From Bacteroidales bacterium (lineage in GTDB: Bacteria > Bacteroidota > Bacteroidia > Bacteroidales > WCHB1-69), in NCBI GenBank assembly GCA_017535665.1, contig JAFXTS010000025.1, forward strand, positions 1 to 64,000: a DNA stretch of 64,000 bases, read 5' to 3'. The notes below the pieces were generated by a model that saw only the letters and a list, made by a program, of their open reading frames with translations, was not told where the DNA came from and made no database searches. The position numbers and the translations under genes are program-made. Shown piece after piece: positions 34,109-42,356 of this stretch (the first letter of the stretch is position 1; every line of letters begins with the position of its first letter).

Positions 34109-35323
34109 ATGGAGAAAACGAAAGAGATTATAGGAAGCGAGATGGAAACTGCGGTGCTTGTGGCAGTTGCCACGCCATCGCACGGCATGGAGCGCGTGGA
34201 GGAATACTTGGACGAACTGGCATTTTTGCTCGACACGGCGGGCGGTGTCGCCCAAAAAAGATTCACCCAAAACCTTCCCTACCCCGATCCCAAGACCTAC
34301 TTGGGCAGTGGCAAGCTGGAGGAGGTGGCGGAGTATGTCAAAGAGAACGCCATCGACCTCGCGATTTTCGACGACGAGCTCAGTCCGTCGCAGCTACGCA
34401 ATGTGGAGGCCGTTTTGCACTGCAAGGTGATGGACCGCACCCACCTCATCCTCGACATTTTCGCCAAGCGCGCCCAGACAGCGCACTCCAAAGTGCAGGT
34501 GGAATTAGCTCAGTACCAATATCTTCTGCCTCGTCTGACGGGTATGTGGACCCACTTGCAGAAACAGCGTGGCGGTATCGGTATGAGAGGACCGGGCGAG
34601 AAGGAGATTGAAACCGACCGTCGTATCATCCGCGACCGTATTGCCTTGTTGAAGAGGAAGTTGGCGGATATTGACCGTCAGAAGCTCACCCAGCGCAGCC
34701 ACCGCGAGCAGTTTGTGCGGGTCGCCCTCGTGGGCTATACCAACGTGGGCAAATCCACCCTGATGAACTTGATCAGCAAGTCGAATGTCTTTGCCGAAAA
34801 CAAGCTTTTCGCGACGCTTGACACCACTGTCCGCAAGGTGGTCATCGACAACCTGCCCTTCCTACTCTCTGATACTGTGGGATTTATACGCAAACTGCCC
34901 CATAGCCTCGTGGAGTCCTTCAAATCCACCCTCGACGAAATCCGCGAGACCGACCTCATCCTTCATGTCATCGACATCAGTCATCCCGATTTTGAGGAAC
35001 AAATCGCCATCGTGAACCAGACCTTGCAGGAAATTGGTGCAGGCGACAAACCTGTCATCGTGATTTTCAATAAGATAGATAATTATAAATGGATTGAGAA
35101 GTCACCTGACGACCTCACGCCACGCACGAAGGAAAACATCACTTTGGAGGAACTCAAACAGACCTGGATGGCGAAGATGAGTCATAAAACCCTCTTCATT
35201 TCTGCCAAGACCAAAGAAAACTTGGATGAGATGAAGCGTATTTTGTATGAAGAAATCAAGAAATTGCATATCCAAATCTATCCTTACAACAACTTTTTAT
35301 ACGACATTATTGAGGAGGAATAG
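34109..35323 (+). CDS. hflX: Ribosome-associated GTPase HflX
   Basis: A 404-residue translational GTPase that splits stalled 70S ribosomes, notably after heat stress. The start at 34109 (MEKTKEIIGSEME) follows the -7 box; an upstream TTG start would fall inside the promoter. The N-terminal HflX domain (residues 20-195) contains NLPYPDPKTYLGSGKLEEV and the GMRGPGEKEIETDRR linker near 160. The G domain has G1 GYTNVGKST near 209, G3 DTVGFIRKLP near 252, G4 NKID near 328 and G5 SAK near 375. It is the first gene of a plus-strand operon with pdxA, a glutaminyl cyclase, lysC, a cytochrome c peroxidase and a cobalamin adenosyltransferase. Confidence 0.96.
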   Translation: MEKTKEIIGSEMETAVLVAVATPSHGMERVEEYLDELAFLLDTAGGVAQKRFTQNLPYPDPKTYLGSGKLEEVAEYVKENAIDLAIFDDELSPSQLRNVEAVLHCKVMDRTHLILDIFAKRAQTAHSKVQVELAQYQYLLPRLTGMWTHLQKQRGGIGMRGPGEKEIETDRRIIRDRIALLKRKLADIDRQKLTQRSHREQFVRVALVGYTNVGKSTLMNLISKSNVFAENKLFATLDTTVRKVVIDNLPFLLSDTVGFIRKLPHSLVESFKSTLDEIRETDLILHVIDISHPDFEEQIAIVNQTLQEIGAGDKPVIVIFNKIDNYKWIEKSPDDLTPRTKENITLEELKQTWMAKMSHKTLFISAKTKENLDEMKRILYEEIKKLHIQIYPYNNFLYDIIEEE

Positions 35324-35372
35324 TTCCTCTTCATCAACATAAACAACTGAACTACAACAGAAAACAACTATT

Positions 35373-36398
35373 ATGAGCGAAAACAATCTTTTCAGAATCG
35401 GAATCACCCACGGCGACTACAACGGCATCGGCTACGAGGTCATCATGAAGGCCTTGAACGACCCTAAGATGCTGGAACTCTGCTCGCCAGTGGTCTATGG
35501 CGCCGCCAAGGCCGCCAGTTTCTACAAGAGTCTTTTCAACCTTCAGGACTTTTCGATGCAGGTATGCCGCAAGGTGGAACAGATCAACAAGAACAAAAAC
35601 TACCTCGTCAACATCTTCGAGCAGGAGGTGAAAGTGGAGCCCGGAACACCCTCCAAAGAGGCAGGAAGACTTTCAGAATTAGCTTTAACTAATGCTTGTA
35701 AAGATTTGAAAGCCCAACTGATAGATGCCATTGTAACCGCTCCTATCTGCAAGGCCGACATACAATCAGACACCTTCCACTTCAATGGTCACACCGAATT
35801 TTTCGCCAAGCAATTTTCTTCACAAAATGCCATGATGATGATGGTGACCGAAGGGTGTCGCATCGCCTTCGCCACCAACCACCTGCCGATAGAGGAAGTC
35901 TCCAAGGTACTCACTACCGAACTGATTGTCAAGAAGTTGAAAACCTTGCAGCAGACCTTGAAGGTGGACTTCGCGTGCACGAATCCCACCATCGCGGTGC
36001 TTTCGCTCAATCCCCATGCCGGCGACAACGGGCTGATTGGGAAAGAGGATCAGGAGATTATCGCACCGGCCATACAACAGGCTTTCAATGAGAAGATTAA
36101 CGCCTTCGGTCCCTTCCCTGCCGACGGACTTTTCGGCAGCGGTAACTATGCCAAGTTCGATGCCATTTTGGCCATGTACCACGACCAGGGCATGATTCCG
36201 TTCAAGATGATTTCGCACGGCGAAGGGGTGAATTTCACCGCCGGACTGCCCATCGTACGCACCTCTCCGGCTCACGGCACCGCTTTCGACATCGCTGGCA
36301 AGAATGTGGCACAGTGCGAATCGATGCGCAACGCCATCTACCTCGCCATCGACATCCTCAAAAACCGCAAAGAGTACCAACAATATGCCAAAAAATAA
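35373..36398 (+). CDS. pdxA: 4-hydroxythreonine-4-phosphate dehydrogenase
   Basis: A 341-residue PdxA that oxidises 4-phosphohydroxy-L-threonine in the DXP-dependent route to pyridoxal 5'-phosphate. The start region reads GITHGDYNGIGYEVIMKALN, a variant of the usual GDPAGIGPE loop. Metal- and substrate-binding parts are present: FNGHTEFFA near 135-145, SLNPHAGDNGLIGKED near 205-220 and the hallmark MYHDQGMIPFKM near 270, with TSPAHGTAFDIAGK near 297. It begins 49 bp after hflX and is followed 6 bp later by the cyclase gene. Its PLP-pathway partner pdxJ is not in the window. Confidence 0.95.
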   Translation: MSENNLFRIGITHGDYNGIGYEVIMKALNDPKMLELCSPVVYGAAKAASFYKSLFNLQDFSMQVCRKVEQINKNKNYLVNIFEQEVKVEPGTPSKEAGRLSELALTNACKDLKAQLIDAIVTAPICKADIQSDTFHFNGHTEFFAKQFSSQNAMMMMVTEGCRIAFATNHLPIEEVSKVLTTELIVKKLKTLQQTLKVDFACTNPTIAVLSLNPHAGDNGLIGKEDQEIIAPAIQQAFNEKINAFGPFPADGLFGSGNYAKFDAILAMYHDQGMIPFKMISHGEGVNFTAGLPIVRTSPAHGTAFDIAGKNVAQCESMRNAIYLAIDILKNRKEYQQYAKK

Positions 36399-36404
36399 CA
36401 GAAT

Positions 36405-37391
36405 ATGAAGCGTTATATATTTGCAACTTTCTGTATATCAATACTCATATCACTACTCATGGTAGGCTGCGACCACGACAAAAACAAAGGCGGCAGCACT
36501 ACTGAGGTAGAGGACACCCCGTTGGTAGCTCCCGCTTTCGATGCCGACTCGGCCTTTTATTTTGTGAAGGCACAAACGGATTTCGGTCCGCGGGTGCCCA
36601 ACACGGAAGCACATCGCCAATGTGCGGCCTACTTAAAGAGCAAATTAGCAGAATTTTGCGACACCGTGATTGCGCAGGAGTTCACCGCCACAGCTTTTGA
36701 TGGCACCAAACTGCAGAGTTGCAACCTGATAGGAAGTTTCGCGCCGGAGAATCCCGTGCGCATCGTGCTGGCATCGCACTGGGATTCGCGCCCGTGGGCC
36801 AATGCCGACCCTGACGAAGGCAACCACAAGAAGGCCATCGACGGTGCCAACGACGGTGCCAGCGGCGTGGGTGTGCTGTTGGAGATGGCCCGCCAGCTGT
36901 CGCTCAAGCGCCCCGACGTGGGGGTTGACATTGTGTTCTTTGATGTGGAAGACTACGGCAGCGACGGGCAGAGCGACTCCTGGGGCCTCGGCTCGCAATA
37001 CTGGTCGAAGCACCCGCACCGCGAGGGCTACCATGCCGCCTACGGCATGCTGCTCGACATGGTGGGGGCCCCGGGAGCGCGGTTCCGCTACGAACAGATT
37101 TCCGCCACCTACGCCCGCAGCACCCTCACCCACGTTTGGAACATCGCCGACCGGCTCGGCTACGGCGGCACTTTCGTCGCTGAAGCCGCCCACCCCATCA
37201 CCGATGACCACTATTATGTGAACACCATCGCCGGCATCCCGATGATTGACATCATCCACCAGGACGATAACACCGGCACCGGCTTCCCGTCCACCTGGCA
37301 CACCATGAACGACAACATCGACCATATCGACAAAAACACGCTGGCTATTGTCGGCAAGACACTTTTGTGCGTGATATATAATGAAAAATAG
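36405..37391 (+). CDS. Glutaminyl-peptide cyclotransferase, M28 fold, lipoprotein
   Basis: A 328-residue lipoprotein (lipobox ending LLMVGC) with an M28 zinc-peptidase fold. Active-site elements are LASHWDSRPWA near 124-130, DGANDGASGVGVLLEMA near 146, FFDVEDYGSDG near 185 and STWHTMNDNIDHI near 305. The SHWDSRPWA plus single-zinc layout and the overall size match type II glutaminyl cyclases such as those of Bacteroidales, which convert an N-terminal Gln to pyroglutamate, rather than aminopeptidases. Many exported proteins in this window have Gln right after the predicted signal cleavage site, giving it obvious substrates. Its stop codon overlaps a possible GTG start of lysC. Confidence 0.87.
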   Translation: MKRYIFATFCISILISLLMVGCDHDKNKGGSTTEVEDTPLVAPAFDADSAFYFVKAQTDFGPRVPNTEAHRQCAAYLKSKLAEFCDTVIAQEFTATAFDGTKLQSCNLIGSFAPENPVRIVLASHWDSRPWANADPDEGNHKKAIDGANDGASGVGVLLEMARQLSLKRPDVGVDIVFFDVEDYGSDGQSDSWGLGSQYWSKHPHREGYHAAYGMLLDMVGAPGARFRYEQISATYARSTLTHVWNIADRLGYGGTFVAEAAHPITDDHYYVNTIAGIPMIDIIHQDDNTGTGFPSTWHTMNDNIDHIDKNTLAIVGKTLLCVIYNEK

Positions 37392-37396
37392 TGATT

Positions 37397-38677
37397 ATGA
37401 GCCACTTCTTGGATAACAACATCACGGTTTTCAAATTTGGAGGCGCATCGGTAAAAGATGCGGCGGGAGTGCGCAACCTGCACAGCATTCTCCAGCTTCA
37501 CAGCGGGAAGCCCCTCTTCGTGATCATCTCGGCCATGGGCAAAACCACCAACCTGCTGGAAAAAATCCTCCAAGCCTATTTCTATCAGAAAGAATCCCCT
37601 ACCCCGCTTTTCAACCAGCTGAAAAACAACCATCTGCAAATCATCAACGACTTGGGCTGTCCGGCGTTGACGGAGGCCGTAGAGCCGATTTTCAGCCAAT
37701 TGGAGACCAAGTTGCAGTCGCCTCCCACCAACTGCTATGAGTTTGAATACGATCAGCTGGTCAGCTTCGGGGAAATCATTTCCACCACGTTAATTTCCAA
37801 ATACTTACAATCTCAAGGGATGGACAATTTGTGGTTGGATGCACGGAAAGTGATTCGCACCGACCGCACCTACACAGAGGCAAAAATCCAGTGGGATGAT
37901 TCGGAACGGCTTTTGAAAGAAGCCCTCACCGCCCAAGCAAATACTCCGCAACTCTGCATCACACAGGGATTTATAGCAGGTGCTGCCGACGGTACCGCCA
38001 CCACCTTCGGCCGTGAGGGGTCGGACTACTCGGCGGCTATTATCGCCTATATCCTTAATGGTAAGAGTGTTACAATATGGAAAGATGTCCCCGGACTGCT
38101 CAATGCCGACCCGAAATTCTTCCCTGATGCCGTAAAGCTGGAGTCCATCTCCTACGAGGAAGCCATCGAGCTGGCCTACTACGGAGCGACCGTCATTCAT
38201 CCGAAAACCCTCAAACCACTGCAAAACAAGAACATACCGCTTTACGTCAAGCCATTCTTGGCCCCAACGGAGTCGGGAAGCATCATTTCCAGCAACGGGG
38301 CTTCCGAGAATATTCCCTCCTATATTTTTAAAAGAGAGCAGATTCTCATCACCCTTTTCCCCAAAGACTTCTCCTTCATTTCGGTCAACAATCTGTCGGA
38401 GATTTTCGGCATTTTGTCGCGTAACGGTGTCAAAATGAACCTGATGCAGAACACGGCTCTCAGTTTTTCCATCTGCACCGACCTCAACCCGCACCGCATT
38501 CCGCAGGTGTTGGAGCAGTTGGGAGAGAATTTCATCGTGAAATACAACGAAAACATGGAATTGATTACCATTCGGCACTATACCGATGCCACCATCGCCA
38601 AGGTGGTGGGCAACCGGCCGGTGTTTGCGGAGCAACGCTCGCGCACCACCGTGCAGATGGTGGTCAAACCTCAATAG
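37397..38677 (+). CDS. lysC: Aspartate kinase (monofunctional)
   Basis: A 426-residue enzyme that phosphorylates aspartate, the first step to lysine, threonine, methionine and diaminopimelate. I place the start at ATG 37397 (MSHFLDNN); a GTG at 37391 would overlap the previous stop by one base. The amino-acid kinase domain begins with VFKFGGASVKDAAGVRNL, and EYDQLVSFGEIIST near 118 and TTFGREGSDYSAAI near 200 are family motifs. The C-terminal third carries ACT-type regulatory segments (FSFISVNNLSEIFGIL). No homoserine dehydrogenase domain is fused. The peroxidase gene starts 6 bp later. Confidence 0.93.
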   Translation: MSHFLDNNITVFKFGGASVKDAAGVRNLHSILQLHSGKPLFVIISAMGKTTNLLEKILQAYFYQKESPTPLFNQLKNNHLQIINDLGCPALTEAVEPIFSQLETKLQSPPTNCYEFEYDQLVSFGEIISTTLISKYLQSQGMDNLWLDARKVIRTDRTYTEAKIQWDDSERLLKEALTAQANTPQLCITQGFIAGAADGTATTFGREGSDYSAAIIAYILNGKSVTIWKDVPGLLNADPKFFPDAVKLESISYEEAIELAYYGATVIHPKTLKPLQNKNIPLYVKPFLAPTESGSIISSNGASENIPSYIFKREQILITLFPKDFSFISVNNLSEIFGILSRNGVKMNLMQNTALSFSICTDLNPHRIPQVLEQLGENFIVKYNENMELITIRHYTDATIAKVVGNRPVFAEQRSRTTVQMVVKPQ

Positions 38678-38683
38678 AACTAT

Positions 38684-39808
38684 ATGCGCTGGCTGAAATC
38701 CCCTATCCTGCTGTTTGTTGTGCTACTTCCATGGCTGCTGCTGTCGTGCCGTGAAAAGCCGGAGAATTACGAGGCCACCCCTTACGACCTTGTCATTCCG
38801 AAGTATTTCCCAACGGCACTCAACCTGCCGTCCGATAATCCGATGACCAACGAGGGCGTTGAATTAGGATATAAGCTATTCAATGACACGCGGTTATGTG
38901 GCTATACTGGCAACAATCCCGACTCGCTGATTTGCTGCGCGAGCTGTCACGTGCAGCGTTACGGCTTCGATATCGGATTGGACAATCCGCGTTTGCGCAA
39001 CGGCAAGGCGCGCGGGATGCACGACACCACGCACCACAATGTGATGCCGCTCTGCAATCTCGTCTTCAACAGCGAGGGGTACTTGTGGAACGGCGCGGTA
39101 TATGGAGAGCGAAACATTGAGGAAATTGTGCGGGCTGCCATCACCGCCGACAACGAGCTGGCGGCCACGCCTTACCAGGCCGTGGCGCACATCAAGGACG
39201 ACCCGGCGTATAAGGAGCTGTTTCGCAAGGCGTTCGGCTCCGATGAGGTGACGATGGAGCGTATTGAGAAGGCCATCGCGCAGTACGTGCGTACCCTCGT
39301 GTCGGCCAACTCGAAATTCGACCGTTACCTGCGCGGGGAGGCGCACCTCACCGATCAGGAGCTGCGGGGCTACGTGCTTTTCACCACCGAGGAGGGAGCC
39401 GACTGCTTCCACTGTCACGGAGGGGCGGGCACTCCCCTATTCACCACCAACCTGTTCTACAACAACGCTTTGGACGCTAATCCCACCGACCCGCAGGACC
39501 GTTTTTCGGTGACGGGCAGGCCGCAGGATTTGGGGGCATACCGAGCACCCACGTTGCGCAATGTGGCCATTACCGCCCCGTATATGCACGACGGGCGGTA
39601 CAGCACGCTCGACGAAGTGTTGGAATTCTATAACTGCGGGTTGCAGGCATCGCCATACGCACATCCGCTCATGCATAAGCTGAACGACGGCGGTGCCTTG
39701 CTCACGCCATCGCAAATTGCTGATTTGAAAGCGTTTCTGCTAACTCTTACTGATGAATCATTTACTAATCAACCATTAGACTATGAAAATATACACCAAA
39801 GCCGGTGA
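38684..39808 (+). CDS. Di-heme cytochrome c peroxidase, lipoprotein
   Basis: A 374-residue protein of the CcpA/MauG type. A lipobox ends at Cys22 (LLPWLLLSC), so it is probably anchored to a membrane facing the periplasm. Two haem-binding motifs are present: CASCH with Cys85, Cys88 and His89, and CFHCH with Cys241, Cys244 and His245. A candidate distal ligand or Met is in APYMHDGRYSTLDEV near 306. It would reduce hydrogen peroxide with electrons from cytochrome c or quinol-linked carriers. The first haem motif is preceded by an extra Cys (CCASCH) and an insert (CGYTGNNPDSLI). Its 3' end overlaps the next gene by 26 bases. Confidence 0.9.
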   Translation: MRWLKSPILLFVVLLPWLLLSCREKPENYEATPYDLVIPKYFPTALNLPSDNPMTNEGVELGYKLFNDTRLCGYTGNNPDSLICCASCHVQRYGFDIGLDNPRLRNGKARGMHDTTHHNVMPLCNLVFNSEGYLWNGAVYGERNIEEIVRAAITADNELAATPYQAVAHIKDDPAYKELFRKAFGSDEVTMERIEKAIAQYVRTLVSANSKFDRYLRGEAHLTDQELRGYVLFTTEEGADCFHCHGGAGTPLFTTNLFYNNALDANPTDPQDRFSVTGRPQDLGAYRAPTLRNVAITAPYMHDGRYSTLDEVLEFYNCGLQASPYAHPLMHKLNDGGALLTPSQIADLKAFLLTLTDESFTNQPLDYENIHQSR

Positions 39809-40379
39809 TAGCGGCAAAACCTCATTGATTGGAGGCATTCGAATTGAGAAATTTTCGGAACAGATTGAATCTTACGGCACCATCGACGAGCTGAACTCGG
39901 CGACCGGCGTAGCGATAGAGCTTTTGAAACAGATAACGCCGGAGGAGGGACAGGCGGCGGCACGCGATGCCATGGTGGACGTTTTAGATGACATCCAGTG
40001 CCGTCTTTTCACGGTGGGCAGCATCTTGGCGACCGACAAGGGACAGTGGGAGAAGTACTGGGCAACCACCGATTTGGCGGCATGGACTGCTGAGACAGAG
40101 GGGCTTATCGACCAATACACGGCGGAGTTGCCGGAACTGAAAGGGTTCATCCTGCCGAGCGGTTCGTTGCTGTCGGCGCAGCTGCATGTGTGCCGCACCA
40201 TCTGTCGGAGAGCGGAGCGGAGAATCTGCCATTTTGTGGCACAAAATAACATGGAGGGAGCCGTCTGCGAGCAGGTGATGAAATATGCAAATCGGCTTTC
40301 CGATTTTTACTTTATTTCGGCCCGAAAAGCGCTTCAACTTGAAAACAAGAGCGAAACAATCTGGAAATCAAAGAAATAA
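39783..40379 (+). CDS. Cob(I)alamin adenosyltransferase, PduO/MMAB type
   Basis: A 198-residue ATP:corrinoid adenosyltransferase that forms adenosylcobalamin. The ATP-binding N terminus reads KIYTKAGDSGKTSLIGG, close to the family consensus YTRTGDKGxTxL, and ESYGTIDELNSATGVA follows near 30. The C-terminal helix bundle has FILPSGSLLSAQLHVCRTIC and RRAERRI near 120-145, matching the conserved Arg/Glu segment of the family. The start overlaps the peroxidase gene by 26 bases, implying translational coupling. Adenosylcobalamin would serve enzymes such as methylmalonyl-CoA mutase, encoded elsewhere. Confidence 0.92.
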   Translation: MKIYTKAGDSGKTSLIGGIRIEKFSEQIESYGTIDELNSATGVAIELLKQITPEEGQAAARDAMVDVLDDIQCRLFTVGSILATDKGQWEKYWATTDLAAWTAETEGLIDQYTAELPELKGFILPSGSLLSAQLHVCRTICRRAERRICHFVAQNNMEGAVCEQVMKYANRLSDFYFISARKALQLENKSETIWKSKK

Positions 40380-40417
40380 AATTTTTATCAGATTCCACCA
40401 ACGTAACAAAAAAAGTG

Positions 40418-40425
40418 TATTTTTG
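40418..40425 (+). promoter_or_regulatory. -7 box for the DUF2795 gene
   Basis: TATTTTTG followed by C, 38 bases before the ATG at 40464, in an A-rich context. It matches TAnnTTTG. Confidence 0.55.
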
Positions 40426-40463
40426 CGCCCTAAAAAATCGAAGATAACCAAAACCTAAATATT

Positions 40464-40685
40464 ATGTATTGGACCCTTGAATTGGCATCGAAATTAGAGG
40501 ATGCGCCTTGGCCAGCGACACGCGAAGAGCTGATTGATTATGCGACCCGGTCGGGTGCTCCCATGGAGATCATTGAAAATTTGCGTGAGATGGAGGATGA
40601 AGGCGAGGTTTACGACTCTATCGAAGACCTCTGGCCCGACTACCCTACCAAAGAAGACTTTTTCTTCCACGAAGACGAATACTAA
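40464..40685 (+). CDS. DUF2795 domain-containing small protein
   Basis: A 73-residue acidic cytoplasmic protein that is a single DUF2795 domain: WPATREELIDYATRSGAP, then MEIIENLREMEDEGEVYDSI, ending EDFFFHEDEY. The pattern of a small helical domain preceding EDLWPDYP is characteristic of the Bacteroidota members. Function is unknown. It has its own promoter and shares a bidirectional terminator with hisS. Confidence 0.88.
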   Translation: MYWTLELASKLEDAPWPATREELIDYATRSGAPMEIIENLREMEDEGEVYDSIEDLWPDYPTKEDFFFHEDEY

Positions 40686-40731
40686 GGGAGTATTAGTTAG
40701 AGAATCATGGTTATCTGATTGATAATCAATT

Positions 40732-40775
40732 AAAAAAAATGGCAAACAAAATGTTTGTCATTTTTTATTTTTAAA
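40732..40775. terminator. Bidirectional intrinsic terminator (DUF2795 gene / hisS)
   Basis: An A-run, a hairpin with arms AAAAATGGCAAACA and TGTTTGTCATTTTT (one internal mismatch) and a T-run on the other side lie between the two convergent genes, so it can stop transcription from both directions. Confidence 0.8.
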
Positions 40776-40804
40776 GCAAAAAGGAATAAAACGATACTTT
40801 CCTT

Positions 40805-42157
40805 TTATCTTGCCAATCTCTCTACAAGCTGCTCAACGGTAAGGTTTTCCTGCTCGCCGGTGGCCATGTTCTTGAAGGCGAACACGCCGTCGTTCATCTC
40901 GTTTTCGCCAGCCATGATGACGAACGGTATACCACGGTTGTTGGCGAAAGTCATCTGCTTGCCAATCTTGGCCTTGTCGGGGAAGAGTTCGGCGGTGATG
41001 CCAGCCGCCCGCAGCTGCTGCAAAGCCGACAGCGCATAGAGTTCCTCCTTCTCGCCGAAATTGAGCAACAACGCCTGTACAGGGTTCTCCAACGACTTCG
41101 GGAAGAGCTGCAACTCGTTGAGCACGTCGTAGATACGCTCCGCGCCGTAGGAGATGCCGACCCCTGACACGTTCTTGAGTCCGAAGATTCCCGTGAGGTT
41201 GTCGTAGCGGCCACCGCCGGAGATGCTGCCGATGCTCACATCGAGCGCCTTCACCTCGAAGATGGCTCCCGTATAATAGTTGAGGCCACGAGCAAGGGTA
41301 ATGTCCAATTCAATATCAGCATTAATTTTCAGAAAATCAGCATATTGCAACATTTTCGTCAACTCTTCTACGCCCTTGAGTCCAGTTTCGGAGGTGGCGA
41401 AAATCTGGGAGAGTTTCTGCAGCTTTTCAGCATTGGTGCCCGCGAAATCGAAGAAGGGGTCAAGTTTCTGCACGGCTTCTTCCGAAAGTCCGCGCTCGCG
41501 CAGTTCGGCGCACACATTCTCGCGGCCGATCTTGTCGAGCTTGTCGATGGCGGTGCAGATGTCGGTAATCTTGTCGGCCTCCCCGAGGATCTCAGCGATG
41601 CCGGAGAGTATCTTGCGGTTGTTGACCTTGATGACCACACGGATGCCGAATTTCTGGAAAATCTCGGCAGTAATCTGCATCAGCTCGGCCTCGTTAAGGA
41701 GCGAGTTTGTGCCGATGACATCGGCATCGCACTGGTAGAACTCGCGGTAGCGGCCCTTCTGCGGACGGTCGGCCCGCCACACGGGCTGCATCTGGTAGCG
41801 TTTGAAGGGGAACGTGATCTCGTTCTGGTGCTGCACGACGAAGCGGGCGAAGGGCACGGTAAGGTCGTAGCGGAGGCCTTTCTCGCAGATGGCGGAGGCG
41901 AGCCGGACAGAGGATTCCTCCTGACGGTCAACACCTTGCATAAAATCGCCCGAGTTGAGAATCTTGAACAGCAGGCGGTCGCCCTCCTCGCCGTATTTGC
42001 CCATCAGGGTGGAGAGGTTCTCCATGGCGGGGGTCTCTATCGGCAGGTAGGCATGCGCCTCGAAGACGCTGCGGATGGTCTGGAAAATGTAGTTGCGGCG
42101 CATCATCTCCAACGGAGTGAAGTCGCGGGTACCTTTTGGAATGCTTGGTTTGATCAT
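40805..42157 (-). CDS. hisS: Histidyl-tRNA synthetase
   Basis: A 450-residue class II aminoacyl-tRNA synthetase. Motif 1 region begins with [14 protein letters not shown] at residue 9; motif 2 is [26 protein letters not shown] ([20 protein letters not shown]) near 118-138; the HisRS-specific [15 protein letters not shown] is near 290; motif 3 is SGGGRYDNL near 315 followed by [11 protein letters not shown]. The C-terminal anticodon-binding domain runs from about 355 to the end. It is monocistronic, with a recognisable promoter at 42224-42253 and a terminator after it. Confidence 0.97.
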   Translation of the reverse strand: MIKPSIPKGTRDFTPLEMMRRNYIFQTIRSVFEAHAYLPIETPAMENLSTLMGKYGEEGDRLLFKILNSGDFMQGVDRQEESSVRLASAICEKGLRYDLTVPFARFVVQHQNEITFPFKRYQMQPVWRADRPQKGRYREFYQCDADVIGTNSLLNEAELMQITAEIFQKFGIRVVIKVNNRKILSGIAEILGEADKITDICTAIDKLDKIGRENVCAELRERGLSEEAVQKLDPFFDFAGTNAEKLQKLSQIFATSETGLKGVEELTKMLQYADFLKINADIELDITLARGLNYYTGAIFEVKALDVSIGSISGGGRYDNLTGIFGLKNVSGVGISYGAERIYDVLNELQLFPKSLENPVQALLLNFGEKEELYALSALQQLRAAGITAELFPDKAKIGKQMTFANNRGIPFVIMAGENEMNDGVFAFKNMATGEQENLTVEQLVERLAR

Positions 42158-42223
42158 AAGGTAAATCCTTTAAGTGATAAATCGAGAAAAGATTAACGTC
42201 CAGCCATGCTGGGTTTCAGGCTG

Positions 42224-42253
42224 CAAAATTACAAAACAAAGTGCAATGGGCAA
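42224..42253 (-). promoter_or_regulatory. Promoter of hisS
   Basis: Minus-strand TTG (42251-42253), a 19-base spacer and TAATTTTG followed by C (42224-42231) match the Bacteroidota -33/-7 pattern. The leader of about 55-60 nt contains a small hairpin, CCAGC and GCTGG around a 3-4 base loop, at 42200-42213. Confidence 0.7.
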
Positions 42254-42325
42254 TGCCCGCCGCCCATTTTCCATCAACATTTTTATATATATTGCGTCCA
42301 TAGTATGAAAATCGTTGAAAATTCG

Positions 42326-42333
42326 TATCTTTG
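42326..42333 (+). promoter_or_regulatory. -7 box for the first thioredoxin-like pair
   Basis: TATCTTTG followed by C, 24 bases before the ATG at 42357. It decides the start, since an in-frame ATG-like start at 42315 would precede the promoter. Confidence 0.6.
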
Positions 42334-42356
42334 CAGGCTTAAAATTGAATCCGAGA

